From NCBI RefSeq assembly GCF_003576475.1, contig NZ_QWGR01000010.1, positions 62,001 to 126,000 of the forward strand: a stretch of 64,000 bases of DNA, in the 5' to 3' direction. Positions 8,461 through 15,208 of the stretch are shown in pieces. The notes under the pieces were generated by a model. That model was not told where the DNA came from. It searched no databases and saw only the letters and a program-made list of their open reading frames with translations. Made by a program: the position numbers and the translations under genes. Each line of letters begins with the position of its first letter. The first letter of the stretch is position 1. The stretch is from Maribellus luteus. GTDB taxonomy: Bacteria > Bacteroidota > Bacteroidia > Bacteroidales > Prolixibacteraceae.

Positions 8461-9204
8461 GTGCAAAAACTGGGGAAAATATACCGGAGAAATATTTACG
8501 GGGTGATGGGGACACTGGTCTTCCACATTCTTCTTTTTTCAGCTTTCCTGCTGGCCGATATCGACAAAAAGGGAAACATTAAGGAGGAAGTTATCCTAAT
8601 TGAGTTTCCGGATAATATCCCCGAACCTGAGCTTCCGGAAGAAGAGCCCGAACAACAGGAGGAGCAGCAACAGCAAGCTCCTGCTCCAATGGTCAACAAC
8701 AGGACCAACCTGGCGTCCAACCGCTCGGCACGCGAGAATACAACCACTTCAAAAGACGAATTCTTCGACAATGAATATTTAAAAGAAGTGGAAGCCGCCC
8801 AAAAACTGTCGTCAAGCGTTAGTAACAATCTATCAAAGGACGTGGTGGACCTCAGCGAAATTAAGATGCCCGTTGAAACGACAGAGGGAATGGACAGGGA
8901 TTCCATTAAAAATGTGATTTATGCAGGCGAAAGTAATATTGTTTATTACCTGGAGAACCGCTACCATGTGAGTCTGCCTGTTCCGGTTTACCTGGCGCAG
9001 GGTGGTGGAACCGTTATTGTGGATATCAAAGTGAACCGCGACGGCACGGTGGTGGATGCCACCGCCAGAAAGAACAATTCCATTCGCGACCAGCAAATAT
9101 TTTTGTACGCACAGGAAGCGGCAACCCGTACCATTTTTAACAAAGACAATGCTGCCCCGGCCCTTCAGAAGGGGACAATTCATTATACTTTCGTTGCTCA
9201 GTAA
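8461..9204 (+). CDS. TonB-like energy transducer (C-terminal domain)
   Basis: The 247-residue protein has a short basic cytoplasmic tail, one membrane helix (about residues 15-32), a Glu/Pro/Gln-rich periplasmic spacer (about 45-75) and a C-terminal region (about 160-247) with GGGTVIVDIKVNRDGTVVDA, typical of the TonB C-terminal fold. It would link the inner-membrane proton motive force to outer-membrane receptors. The GTG at 8461 gives a proper N-terminal tail; an ATG at 8506 would remove most of it. A TACTTTTG promoter element ends only a few bases before the GTG, so the mRNA may be leaderless or initiation may be at 8506. Confidence 0.78.
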   Translation: MQKLGKIYRRNIYGVMGTLVFHILLFSAFLLADIDKKGNIKEEVILIEFPDNIPEPELPEEEPEQQEEQQQQAPAPMVNNRTNLASNRSARENTTTSKDEFFDNEYLKEVEAAQKLSSSVSNNLSKDVVDLSEIKMPVETTEGMDRDSIKNVIYAGESNIVYYLENRYHVSLPVPVYLAQGGGTVIVDIKVNRDGTVVDATARKNNSIRDQQIFLYAQEAATRTIFNKDNAAPALQKGTIHYTFVAQ

Positions 9205-9251
9205 CATTCATGTTAATTTATCGGGCCTTTAACATGATTTAACACCTTTCT

Positions 9252-9283
9252 TTTGCTCCATTTGCTCTCCGGCTATATCTTTG
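9252..9283 (+). promoter_or_regulatory. Strong Bacteroidota housekeeping promoter
   Basis: TTTG at 9252-9255, a 20-base spacer, and TATCTTTG at 9276-9283 match the -33/-7 consensus exactly. No ORF follows; an intrinsic terminator lies about 55-85 bases downstream, so the product would be a short RNA. Confidence 0.7.
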
Positions 9284-9289
9284 CGGTAC

Positions 9290-9369
9290 GTTTATTTTCA
9301 TAAGTTTAGGTTTAGTTAGGTTAGTTAGTTTAATGAGAAAAGGATGGGTTGTTGAACCCGTCCTTTTTG
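9290..9369 (+). ncRNA. Candidate small RNA of about 80 nt
   Basis: A consensus promoter (9252-9283) is followed by a TTAG-rich stretch (about 9303-9331, repeated TTAGGTTTAG/TTAGGTTAG) and an intrinsic terminator (9338-9369). No start codon with a meaningful reading frame is present. The family is not recognised. The alternative is a decoy promoter plus the terminator of the upstream TonB-like gene. The rest of the 360-base gap (9370-9525) is AT-rich and shows nothing else until the sigma promoter. Confidence 0.5.
9338..9369 (+). terminator. Intrinsic terminator
   Basis: AAAGGATGGGTT, loop GTTG, AACCCGTCCTTTTT: a 12-bp stem with one G-T type mismatch and a T tract. It ends the candidate small RNA and would also stop transcription from the TonB-like gene. 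Confidence 0.8.
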
Positions 9370-9525
9370 TTTTTAGTCCCCTTTGAACATATTTTTTTTC
9401 TGATGCTTCTTTTTTTAAGATAATTTTTATCTTTAACTTTTATTGTAATTCATTGTTTATTAGCTTAGTTGATACTTTTAGTAGAGATTGTTGATTAAGT
9501 TGTGAATAGAATAATTTTAAATAAA

Positions 9526-9558
9526 GGGTTACCTTTTTCGTAATAATCGAATAATATA
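9526..9558 (+). promoter_or_regulatory. Putative ECF-sigma promoter of the sigma factor gene
   Basis: GGGTTACCTTTTT (9526-9538), ten bases, then GAATAATATA (9549-9558). The same two blocks with identical spacing occur before the double-glycine peptide gene at 14799-14830. The expected transcription start is only a few bases before the ATG at 9566, so the mRNA would be almost leaderless. Autoregulation by the encoded sigma factor is inferred. Confidence 0.6.
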
Positions 9559-9565
9559 ATAGAAC

Positions 9566-10153
9566 ATGATAAACTATACGGATGCGCAAATCCTGAAAGG
9601 AATCTTAAGGCATGATAATTTAATTTTACAGTACATATACAAACAGTACTACTATAAAGTAAATTATTTCATTAAGAAGAACCAGGGAAGTGAAGATGAT
9701 GCCAGCGATATATTTCAGGAAGCCATTATCGTGATTTACAGAAAATTAAAGGAGAATGATTTAATTTTCGAAAAGAGTTCTTTTCAAGGCTATTTATTTT
9801 CGGTTTGCAGGTTTCTATGGTTGAAACAACTTGAAAAACGACGAATAGAACGAGAAAAACTAAACGATTCGTTACCATATCAGGAAGATATTTACGATGA
9901 TAATCTGGTGGAGTTGGTAGAAAAAAACGAAAAGTACGGTTTGTATCAAAAGCATTTTAAAACCCTTAGTTCTGATTGCCAGAAGTTGTTGCAGCTGTTT
10001 TTCGAAAAAGTCTCGCTTAAAGAAATTGCAAGCATTATGGGCTTTAAAACGGAGAAATATGCAAAAACCCGAAAATTCAAGTGTAAAGAGCTGCTTATAA
10101 AGAGGATTAAGCAAGATACAGAATTTAAAAAAATACTTGAAGATGACACCTAA
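9566..10153 (+). CDS. ECF-type RNA polymerase sigma factor
   Basis: The 195-residue protein has sigma region 2 at about residues 20-90, with the core-binding helix marked by DASDIFQEAIIVIYRKL and FQGYLFSVCRFLWLKQLEKRR, and region 4 at about 130-180 with a helix-turn-helix (KEIASIMGFKTEKYAKTRKF). It lacks regions 1 and 3, as expected for ECF sigma factors. It overlaps the next gene, an anti-sigma-like membrane protein, by 11 bases, so the two are translationally coupled. The promoter-like motif in front is shared with the peptide gene at 14876, which makes this sigma the likely regulator of both. Confidence 0.9.
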   Translation: MINYTDAQILKGILRHDNLILQYIYKQYYYKVNYFIKKNQGSEDDASDIFQEAIIVIYRKLKENDLIFEKSSFQGYLFSVCRFLWLKQLEKRRIEREKLNDSLPYQEDIYDDNLVELVEKNEKYGLYQKHFKTLSSDCQKLLQLFFEKVSLKEIASIMGFKTEKYAKTRKFKCKELLIKRIKQDTEFKKILEDDT

Positions 10154-11654
10154 AACAGAATTAATTGGACGCATTGAAGACTATTGTTTAGATTTAATGG
10201 ACGCAAAGCAAAGACTTGAATTCGAAAAAGAACTGGAATTCAATCAAGAGCTGAAGGAAGAAGTAGAACTTCACAAAAATCTACAGGCCGCAGTGCTCGA
10301 AATGGACGTGTTAAACCTCAAAGGCAAACTTCTGGAAATTCAGGAGGAAACAAAATCAGAAAAAATTACAAACGGATCGTTTGCGTTGCTGGAGGATTTG
10401 GAAGAAATCCAGGAGCTGACAGACGAATTGTCTTTTGCCGAACTGGTGGACAGTTTTGAATCGTTGCCAAAGGTACACGTGTATCAACACGAAAAGACAA
10501 GTAACGAGAATATTCATCATTTCTACAAGGAACAAAGTCAGAATGGGGTAGAAGTCAACGGTTATGACGAAGAACTGAATGGCTTCGAAATGGAAGATTT
10601 GGATGGCCTTGAAGAAGCCGTTCTGGAGGCAGACATAATGAATCTCCGTGAAACTTTGCAGCAGGTCGCAAAATCTGTTGAACCTCAGTATTCTGCCGAA
10701 GAAATAGATGACTATCTGAATGGAGAGATGGAAGACAATATTTTGGCTGAGTTTGAAGCTGAAATGAAGCAGAATAAGCAATTACTCGAAGAAGTGAATC
10801 TGCATATGGAATTGGAGGCTGCACTCGAAGAATTTGATGTAATGAAGCTGAGAGACGAAATGAGCAGCATCATGGAGGCAGAAACTTCGTGGAATGTAAG
10901 TGAAAATACAATTGAAGACTTTATCGATGGTGTTCTTGACGATGAAGAATTGCTCGAAGAATTTAATATCGAATTAAAAGAAAATACGGACCTGATGGCA
11001 GAGCTCTCGTTGCGTGAGAACATAAATTCAGCCATCGGTGAAAAAGACATTATCTCGTTACGGGAAAGCCTGTCAGAGGCACGCAGAGGTTCGGAAAAGC
11101 AAGAAGTGAAATCGATCGTAATGCCACGGTTCGATACACAGTCTACGCGATTCTGGAGAAACAGTGTGGCTATGATCGTTGTTTTGATCGGTTTGGCCGG
11201 CATCTTAAATACGGGAATGCAGTCGACTCAGGGTACCTATGCCAAATATTTTGAAACGCCAGCCTGGGCATCAGAACGTTCTGTGAACGCAAGCTTGGAT
11301 GCCATTCAAACGGCAAAAATATACTTCCAGCAATCCGATTATCAAAAAGTGATCAAAGAGCTGGATAATGTCACTCCGCAGAAAGACCAGGCCTTTGTTG
11401 CTCAGTTTTACAAAGGCTTGAGTTATCAGAACCTGGATCAGTACGATAATGCAATTCAGGAGTACACGAAAGTTATAAACCATGGAAATAACTTATTTGT
11501 GGAAGAAGCAGAGTGGTACAAAGCTTTGTGCTACCTGAAAGAGAACAAGCGAAGTGAGGCAAGGGCTGAGCTGTTGGCAGTAATCGACCGGAAGGGACAC
11601 TACGAAAAAGATGCAAAAGCCATTATTCGCAAGTTAAGGTACACGTTTAAATAA
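10143..11654 (+). CDS. Membrane anti-sigma-like protein with triple repeat and TPR domain
   Basis: The product (503 residues from ATG 10143; a TTG at 10137 would add two) has an unusual layout. Three related acidic segments at about 9-62, 182-239 and 252-309 each read as an ED/DD-Y/F-x-x-G/D start, a helical run of Glu/Leu, then MKLRDEM or similar; a fourth partial copy (EAVLEADIMNLRETL) lies near 152-170. These resemble the N-terminal sigma-binding helices of anti-sigma factors. One membrane helix follows at about 338-358, then TPR-like helices to the end (about 383-500), probably periplasmic. Overlap with the sigma gene supports an anti-sigma role. No zinc ligands (HxxxCxxC) are seen. The three-fold repeat is odd: it could bind several sigma molecules or have decayed. 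Confidence 0.75.
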   Translation: MTPKTELIGRIEDYCLDLMDAKQRLEFEKELEFNQELKEEVELHKNLQAAVLEMDVLNLKGKLLEIQEETKSEKITNGSFALLEDLEEIQELTDELSFAELVDSFESLPKVHVYQHEKTSNENIHHFYKEQSQNGVEVNGYDEELNGFEMEDLDGLEEAVLEADIMNLRETLQQVAKSVEPQYSAEEIDDYLNGEMEDNILAEFEAEMKQNKQLLEEVNLHMELEAALEEFDVMKLRDEMSSIMEAETSWNVSENTIEDFIDGVLDDEELLEEFNIELKENTDLMAELSLRENINSAIGEKDIISLRESLSEARRGSEKQEVKSIVMPRFDTQSTRFWRNSVAMIVVLIGLAGILNTGMQSTQGTYAKYFETPAWASERSVNASLDAIQTAKIYFQQSDYQKVIKELDNVTPQKDQAFVAQFYKGLSYQNLDQYDNAIQEYTKVINHGNNLFVEEAEWYKALCYLKENKRSEARAELLAVIDRKGHYEKDAKAIIRKLRYTFK

Positions 11655-11673
11655 ATTCTGTTCATTCAAAAGT

Positions 11674-11870
11674 GGATTGATTCAATTTTAAATACACATT
11701 CACCTTTTTAGAGATTGAATCGAGAAACAAAATAACACAAGCGTTCAAATGAAATAAATAGACTGATTCGATTTTAAATACACATTCACCATAAAATTGA
11801 ATCAAGAAACAAAGTAGAAGATATACACATTCAACGCGAAATAGATTTATTCGAAAAAATACACATTCAC
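11674..11870 (-). repeat. Cluster of four GTGAATGTGTATTT motifs
   Basis: On the minus strand the motif occurs at 11690-11703, 11776-11789, 11821-11834 (degenerate) and 11857-11870; a fifth copy is on the plus strand at 14832-14845 in front of the peptide gene. Copies at 11757-11789, 11839-11870 and 14832-14871 share a second half, CGAATnAATCTATTT or close. The first two copies are also flanked by GATTCAAT/ATTGAATC inverted repeats. The CHAT gene's stop codon lies inside the last copy. The whole gap between the anti-sigma and CHAT stops is filled by this cluster. Confidence 0.75.
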
Positions 11871-14740
11871 AAAGCCTGTCTTTTCTGACGGGCTTTCTTT
11901 ATGCGTAAGATTTGGTCAATAGAGAAAATAAGAATGAGTAAAATAAGAATTCCAAAGAAATAGATATCATAACTCGTGTAAAGTGGCGAATTGTCTCCGA
12001 TGGACTTAAAACTCATCCAATAGTGAGGGTGCGCCAGTCTGGAATTGGAATGATCCAGGTATTCGATTTTAGCTAATCTTAGCGCTTCGTCTTTGGTTTT
12101 TCCTTTTTTCAGGTTTTTGTAAAAGGAGGTCATTATCTCCGTTCCCGCCTGGTCTTCAACTTCCCACAGCGAAACCACAATCGAGGGGCAGCCGGCATAT
12201 AAAAATCCTCTGGAAAGGCTCATTAGTCCTTCTCCTTTTTGCATTTTTCCGACGCCTGTGTTACAGGCACTAAGTACTGTTAATTTTGCGTTTCGTAAAT
12301 TCAGGTTGTAGATATCTGCTGTATTGAGCCAGCCGTCTTTGTCGAGCGGTTCATTAGGTGTTTCCGGCATGGGCGAAAAAGCAAGTCTTGAAAACGCCGG
12401 AAGGGAATCATTGATGTATGCGTGCATAGCCAAATGCAATATGTCGTATTCCTGGCTAAATTTTCTGAAATTTTCTTCTGTTGCTTCGGATCCCCTGTAA
12501 ACGTCTGTTTTTACGGTCTTTGAAATGGCATCTACTTCTTTTTGCACACCCGGAAGAGGCATTAGTGTATAGCTAGCATTTGATAGTTCAAACTTTTCTG
12601 AAGCGTATAAAGGAGCAAATGCCAGTGTGTGATTTTTTAACTGGCGCTTGGAGTGGCTGTTCTTGAAATAGATATTGGCTGAGTTGGCGTAGTTAATATT
12701 AAAATCACGGATCAAATAATCTAATTTTGAAAAATCGATCACCTGGCTTGTGTCCGGGAGTGATTTTAACAGGCCGTCAAACGCAATGTAATTCAGTTTC
12801 CCGTCAGGAATAATAATTAAGTTCATATTCTTTAGCGCATATTGAAAAGGCTGTAACAGCAATGTATACATATCGTTGGCGGCTTGACAATATTGCTTTG
12901 AATCTTCATTGTGGGTAAAAAGAAAATTTGGGGTAGTCATAAAATGAAACATGTACTCGAACGACCGCTGCATTTCGGAAGATATCTTTTGTGAAGTAAA
13001 GAACTTGTGGTCTTTTGTAATCAGAAAAGTAAACAGTTCCGACGTAGTATCTGTTTGATTGATTGCATATTCTATTATTGCTTCGTTCTTTTTTAGTTTG
13101 TTTTGTACATCGGTTACACTTAGCATGGAAACGGAGTATTTCAGATTATAATAATCCGGATACTCTTCCTCCAGCAGATGATTGAGCTCGTCGCGATTTT
13201 TCGAGGCCTCAAAAATTTTATCGTTGTATTCGGCAATTAATTCTGAATCGGCACTGTCTTTACTTTGCTCTTCAAATAATTTTTCGTTAAAAGTTGATAT
13301 GGTGCTGTTTAGTTTGCTTTCGAGCTCCAGTAAAGTATCCGGAATCAGGCTGTTTTCCTGTGCCAGGTCATTAGATATCTTATCGAAGACTGCGCTGCTT
13401 TTCATTTGTTCTGCACTTTGAAAAGCAAGGTCCAGGTATTGCTCATCCTGACTGTAATCATAAGCCAGATAAGCGGTTTCGATGGTTTTAGAGAAGGTTG
13501 ATGATTCCAGTGTGGCGAGTTGCAACTTGCTTTCATCACTAGAGATTTCCATTCGTGCGCGTTGAACCAGTTTTCCGATTACATTATAGTAGTTCAGTGC
13601 GTTATCCAAAGCTCTGGCGTAGGTTGCAGTTCGTTCTTCCTTTTCCAAATCAGCAAGCTCTAGGTAGGAGTCGGCAACTGCCTTTAGTAAACCTAAGCAA
13701 TTTAGAAATGACAAACAGTTATCAACGGTTAATTTACCAATTTCCATTTTTTCATTTGGTTTGTAAAGTGCGTCTAATCCATTAGTATACAGACTTATCG
13801 CTTCGTTGAGATTCTGCTTTTTTTGTTGTTTAAAGGTGAATATATTTTGAGATGCGACTGGCTTTCGTGCAATAAGGTCGCCCTTGTAAGTGTAATAATC
13901 AGCTAGATCCTTACCTTTTGAAGGCTGCTCTTTGGCGATGATTAAGAAGGCTTTCTCCAATGCCTCCATACCCGAATTGAATTTATAAACGTTAGATAGA
14001 AACTCTGCATAGTTTAAGTAGGAGTTAGCCAGTTGAATACTTTGATCGCCGTATTCATTTCTTACTAGATCAATGTTAATCTGATAATACTTATCTGCAT
14101 TTATAATGTCTTTCAATTCCTGATACAGGATTGCAATCAACTCACTGTAATAGATTCTATTTACTATATCTCCTTTTGAATAAAATGTTTTTAATATACT
14201 CAGAGCTTTATTAAAATTATTCTGTAAATAGTTAATCTCTGCAATAGCATAATTAGCATCACAGATGTCGATATAATCAATATTGTCTTGGTTCGAAAAT
14301 ATGGTTAAAGATCGATTAAAATAATTCAAGGCGTTGGTGTAATCAAGTTTTGCTCTATATACATTGCCAATATTGCGATATAATCTTCCAAGGCTAATTA
14401 AATTGGAGTCATTGCGCAGTAAGTAACTTTGTTCTGCTAGTTTATAATTTCTTAGAGCAAGCTCATTTCTTCCCAATAATTTGTACGTAATCCCTATGGA
14501 AACATATATGCTACCTAGAAAGTAACTCTCTTCACCATAACTCTTTTTTCGATAGCTGAGGGCCAATTTAAATGAATCAAGAGCTTCAATACTTCTTTTT
14601 TCATTGTTTAGATTAATCCCAGCAGAGTACAATTGTCTGACTCTCATGTTGTAATGGTCATTACTGTTTGTTTGACCAAAAAGAATATTTGAAAGTAAAA
14701 TCAGGAAAACTAGCGGATAAAAGATACAAATCTTGCCCAT
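11867..14740 (-). CDS. Exported TPR-CHAT (caspase-like) protease with C-terminal membrane anchor
   Basis: The 957-residue protein has a signal peptide (1-22, ending LFGQ), about six or more TPR-type helix pairs (roughly 25-270), a long helical linker, and a CHAT domain (about 640-905). The catalytic dyad is visible as LHLAMHA (His about 773) and VLSACNTG (Cys about 826), followed by GEGLMSLSRGFLYAGCPSIVVSLWEVED, typical of the family. A membrane helix near 923-943 and a basic tail (KKARQKRQ) anchor it with the protease on the periplasmic side. CHAT is a clan CD peptidase fold that cuts after specific residues. Location beside an ECF system and a double-glycine peptide suggests a regulated processing role; this is inference. 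Confidence 0.88.
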   Translation of the reverse strand: MGKICIFYPLVFLILLSNILFGQTNSNDHYNMRVRQLYSAGINLNNEKRSIEALDSFKLALSYRKKSYGEESYFLGSIYVSIGITYKLLGRNELALRNYKLAEQSYLLRNDSNLISLGRLYRNIGNVYRAKLDYTNALNYFNRSLTIFSNQDNIDYIDICDANYAIAEINYLQNNFNKALSILKTFYSKGDIVNRIYYSELIAILYQELKDIINADKYYQINIDLVRNEYGDQSIQLANSYLNYAEFLSNVYKFNSGMEALEKAFLIIAKEQPSKGKDLADYYTYKGDLIARKPVASQNIFTFKQQKKQNLNEAISLYTNGLDALYKPNEKMEIGKLTVDNCLSFLNCLGLLKAVADSYLELADLEKEERTATYARALDNALNYYNVIGKLVQRARMEISSDESKLQLATLESSTFSKTIETAYLAYDYSQDEQYLDLAFQSAEQMKSSAVFDKISNDLAQENSLIPDTLLELESKLNSTISTFNEKLFEEQSKDSADSELIAEYNDKIFEASKNRDELNHLLEEEYPDYYNLKYSVSMLSVTDVQNKLKKNEAIIEYAINQTDTTSELFTFLITKDHKFFTSQKISSEMQRSFEYMFHFMTTPNFLFTHNEDSKQYCQAANDMYTLLLQPFQYALKNMNLIIIPDGKLNYIAFDGLLKSLPDTSQVIDFSKLDYLIRDFNINYANSANIYFKNSHSKRQLKNHTLAFAPLYASEKFELSNASYTLMPLPGVQKEVDAISKTVKTDVYRGSEATEENFRKFSQEYDILHLAMHAYINDSLPAFSRLAFSPMPETPNEPLDKDGWLNTADIYNLNLRNAKLTVLSACNTGVGKMQKGEGLMSLSRGFLYAGCPSIVVSLWEVEDQAGTEIMTSFYKNLKKGKTKDEALRLAKIEYLDHSNSRLAHPHYWMSFKSIGDNSPLYTSYDIYFFGILILLILIFSIDQILRIKKARQKRQAL

Positions 14741-14763
14741 GATAATGTTGTGATTTCTGATGC

Positions 14764-14793
14764 CAAAGTAAAAGTTTTTTAATTTTTTTCAAA
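14764..14793 (-). promoter_or_regulatory. Putative housekeeping promoter of the CHAT gene
   Basis: On the minus strand TTTG (14790-14793), an 18-base spacer and TTACTTTG (14764-14771) approximate the -33/-7 consensus, about 25 bases before the ATG at 14740. It does not resemble the ECF motif, so the protease may be made constitutively while the peptide is induced. Confidence 0.45.
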
Positions 14794-14798
14794 TTCGG

Positions 14799-14830
14799 GG
14801 GTTACCTTTTTGAGCTTTTAGGAATATATA
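14799..14830 (+). promoter_or_regulatory. Putative ECF-sigma promoter of the leader-peptide gene
   Basis: GGGTTACCTTTTT (14799-14811), ten bases, GAATATATA (14822-14830). The first block and the GAATA are identical in sequence and spacing to those before the sigma gene (9526-9558). The GTGAATGTGTATTT motif begins two bases later, around the expected transcription start. Confidence 0.6.
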
Positions 14831-14875
14831 AGTGAATGTGTATTTAAAAAGTTTAACGAATTAATCTATTTAATC

Positions 14876-15025
14876 ATGAAAAGGGTACTGGGACAAACAA
14901 CTGAAAACGCTTTTGCTAATTTTACTTTCGAAGTTTTGACAAATGACGAAATGAAATCAATTAAGGGTGGTGTAGATCGTCCAAAATCCAGAGATAAAGA
15001 TGTTTATGATACTTTAGAAGAATAA
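14876..15025 (+). CDS. Double-glycine leader peptide (natural product precursor-like), 49 aa
   Basis: A 49-codon gene reads MKRVLGQTTENAF, then the leader signature FEVLTNDEMKSIKGG with Gly-Gly at residues 31-32, then a 17-residue charged tail VDRPKSRDKDVYDTLEE. LTxDEMKxIKGG is the hallmark of the Bacteroidota GG-leader precursor families, normally cut after GG by a C39-type peptidase-transporter during export. The tail has no Cys and one Ser and one Thr, so it is not an obvious lanthipeptide. No C39 transporter or modifying enzyme is in the window. The gene is divergent from the CHAT protease and has its own ECF-like promoter, suggesting a secreted signal or a protease substrate. ATG at 14876 is the only sensible start. 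Confidence 0.8.
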   Translation: MKRVLGQTTENAFANFTFEVLTNDEMKSIKGGVDRPKSRDKDVYDTLEE

Positions 15026-15156
15026 TACTTCAAATCATTAACTGTTTTATTTATTGTCTTACAGGATAGAGTATCCTTGTTTAACTAAGATTAATACGTT
15101 TCTTTAAAATTAGGAAGAAGAGTAGCCTATATACAGAACCAATTAAGTTGTTAGTA

Positions 15157-15192
15157 CAGGGGGTTAAGACGCAACGTTTTAAACCCCTTTTG
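15157..15192. terminator. Hairpin between the peptide gene and the rlmL-like gene
   Basis: GGGGGTTAA, an 11-base loop region, TTAAACCCC followed by TTTT. It lies between convergent genes and could stop transcription from either side. Confidence 0.5.
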
Positions 15193-15208
15193 GTTTGAAA
15201 GACTCAAC

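Noticed and set aside
11867-14740. TPR-CHAT as a craspase (type III-E CRISPR) component
   Set aside because: No gRAMP/Cas7-11 gene or CRISPR array is near, and this protein has a signal peptide and membrane anchor.
14876-15025. Lanthipeptide precursor
   Set aside because: The tail has no Cys and almost no Ser/Thr, and no LanM/LanB-like enzyme is present.
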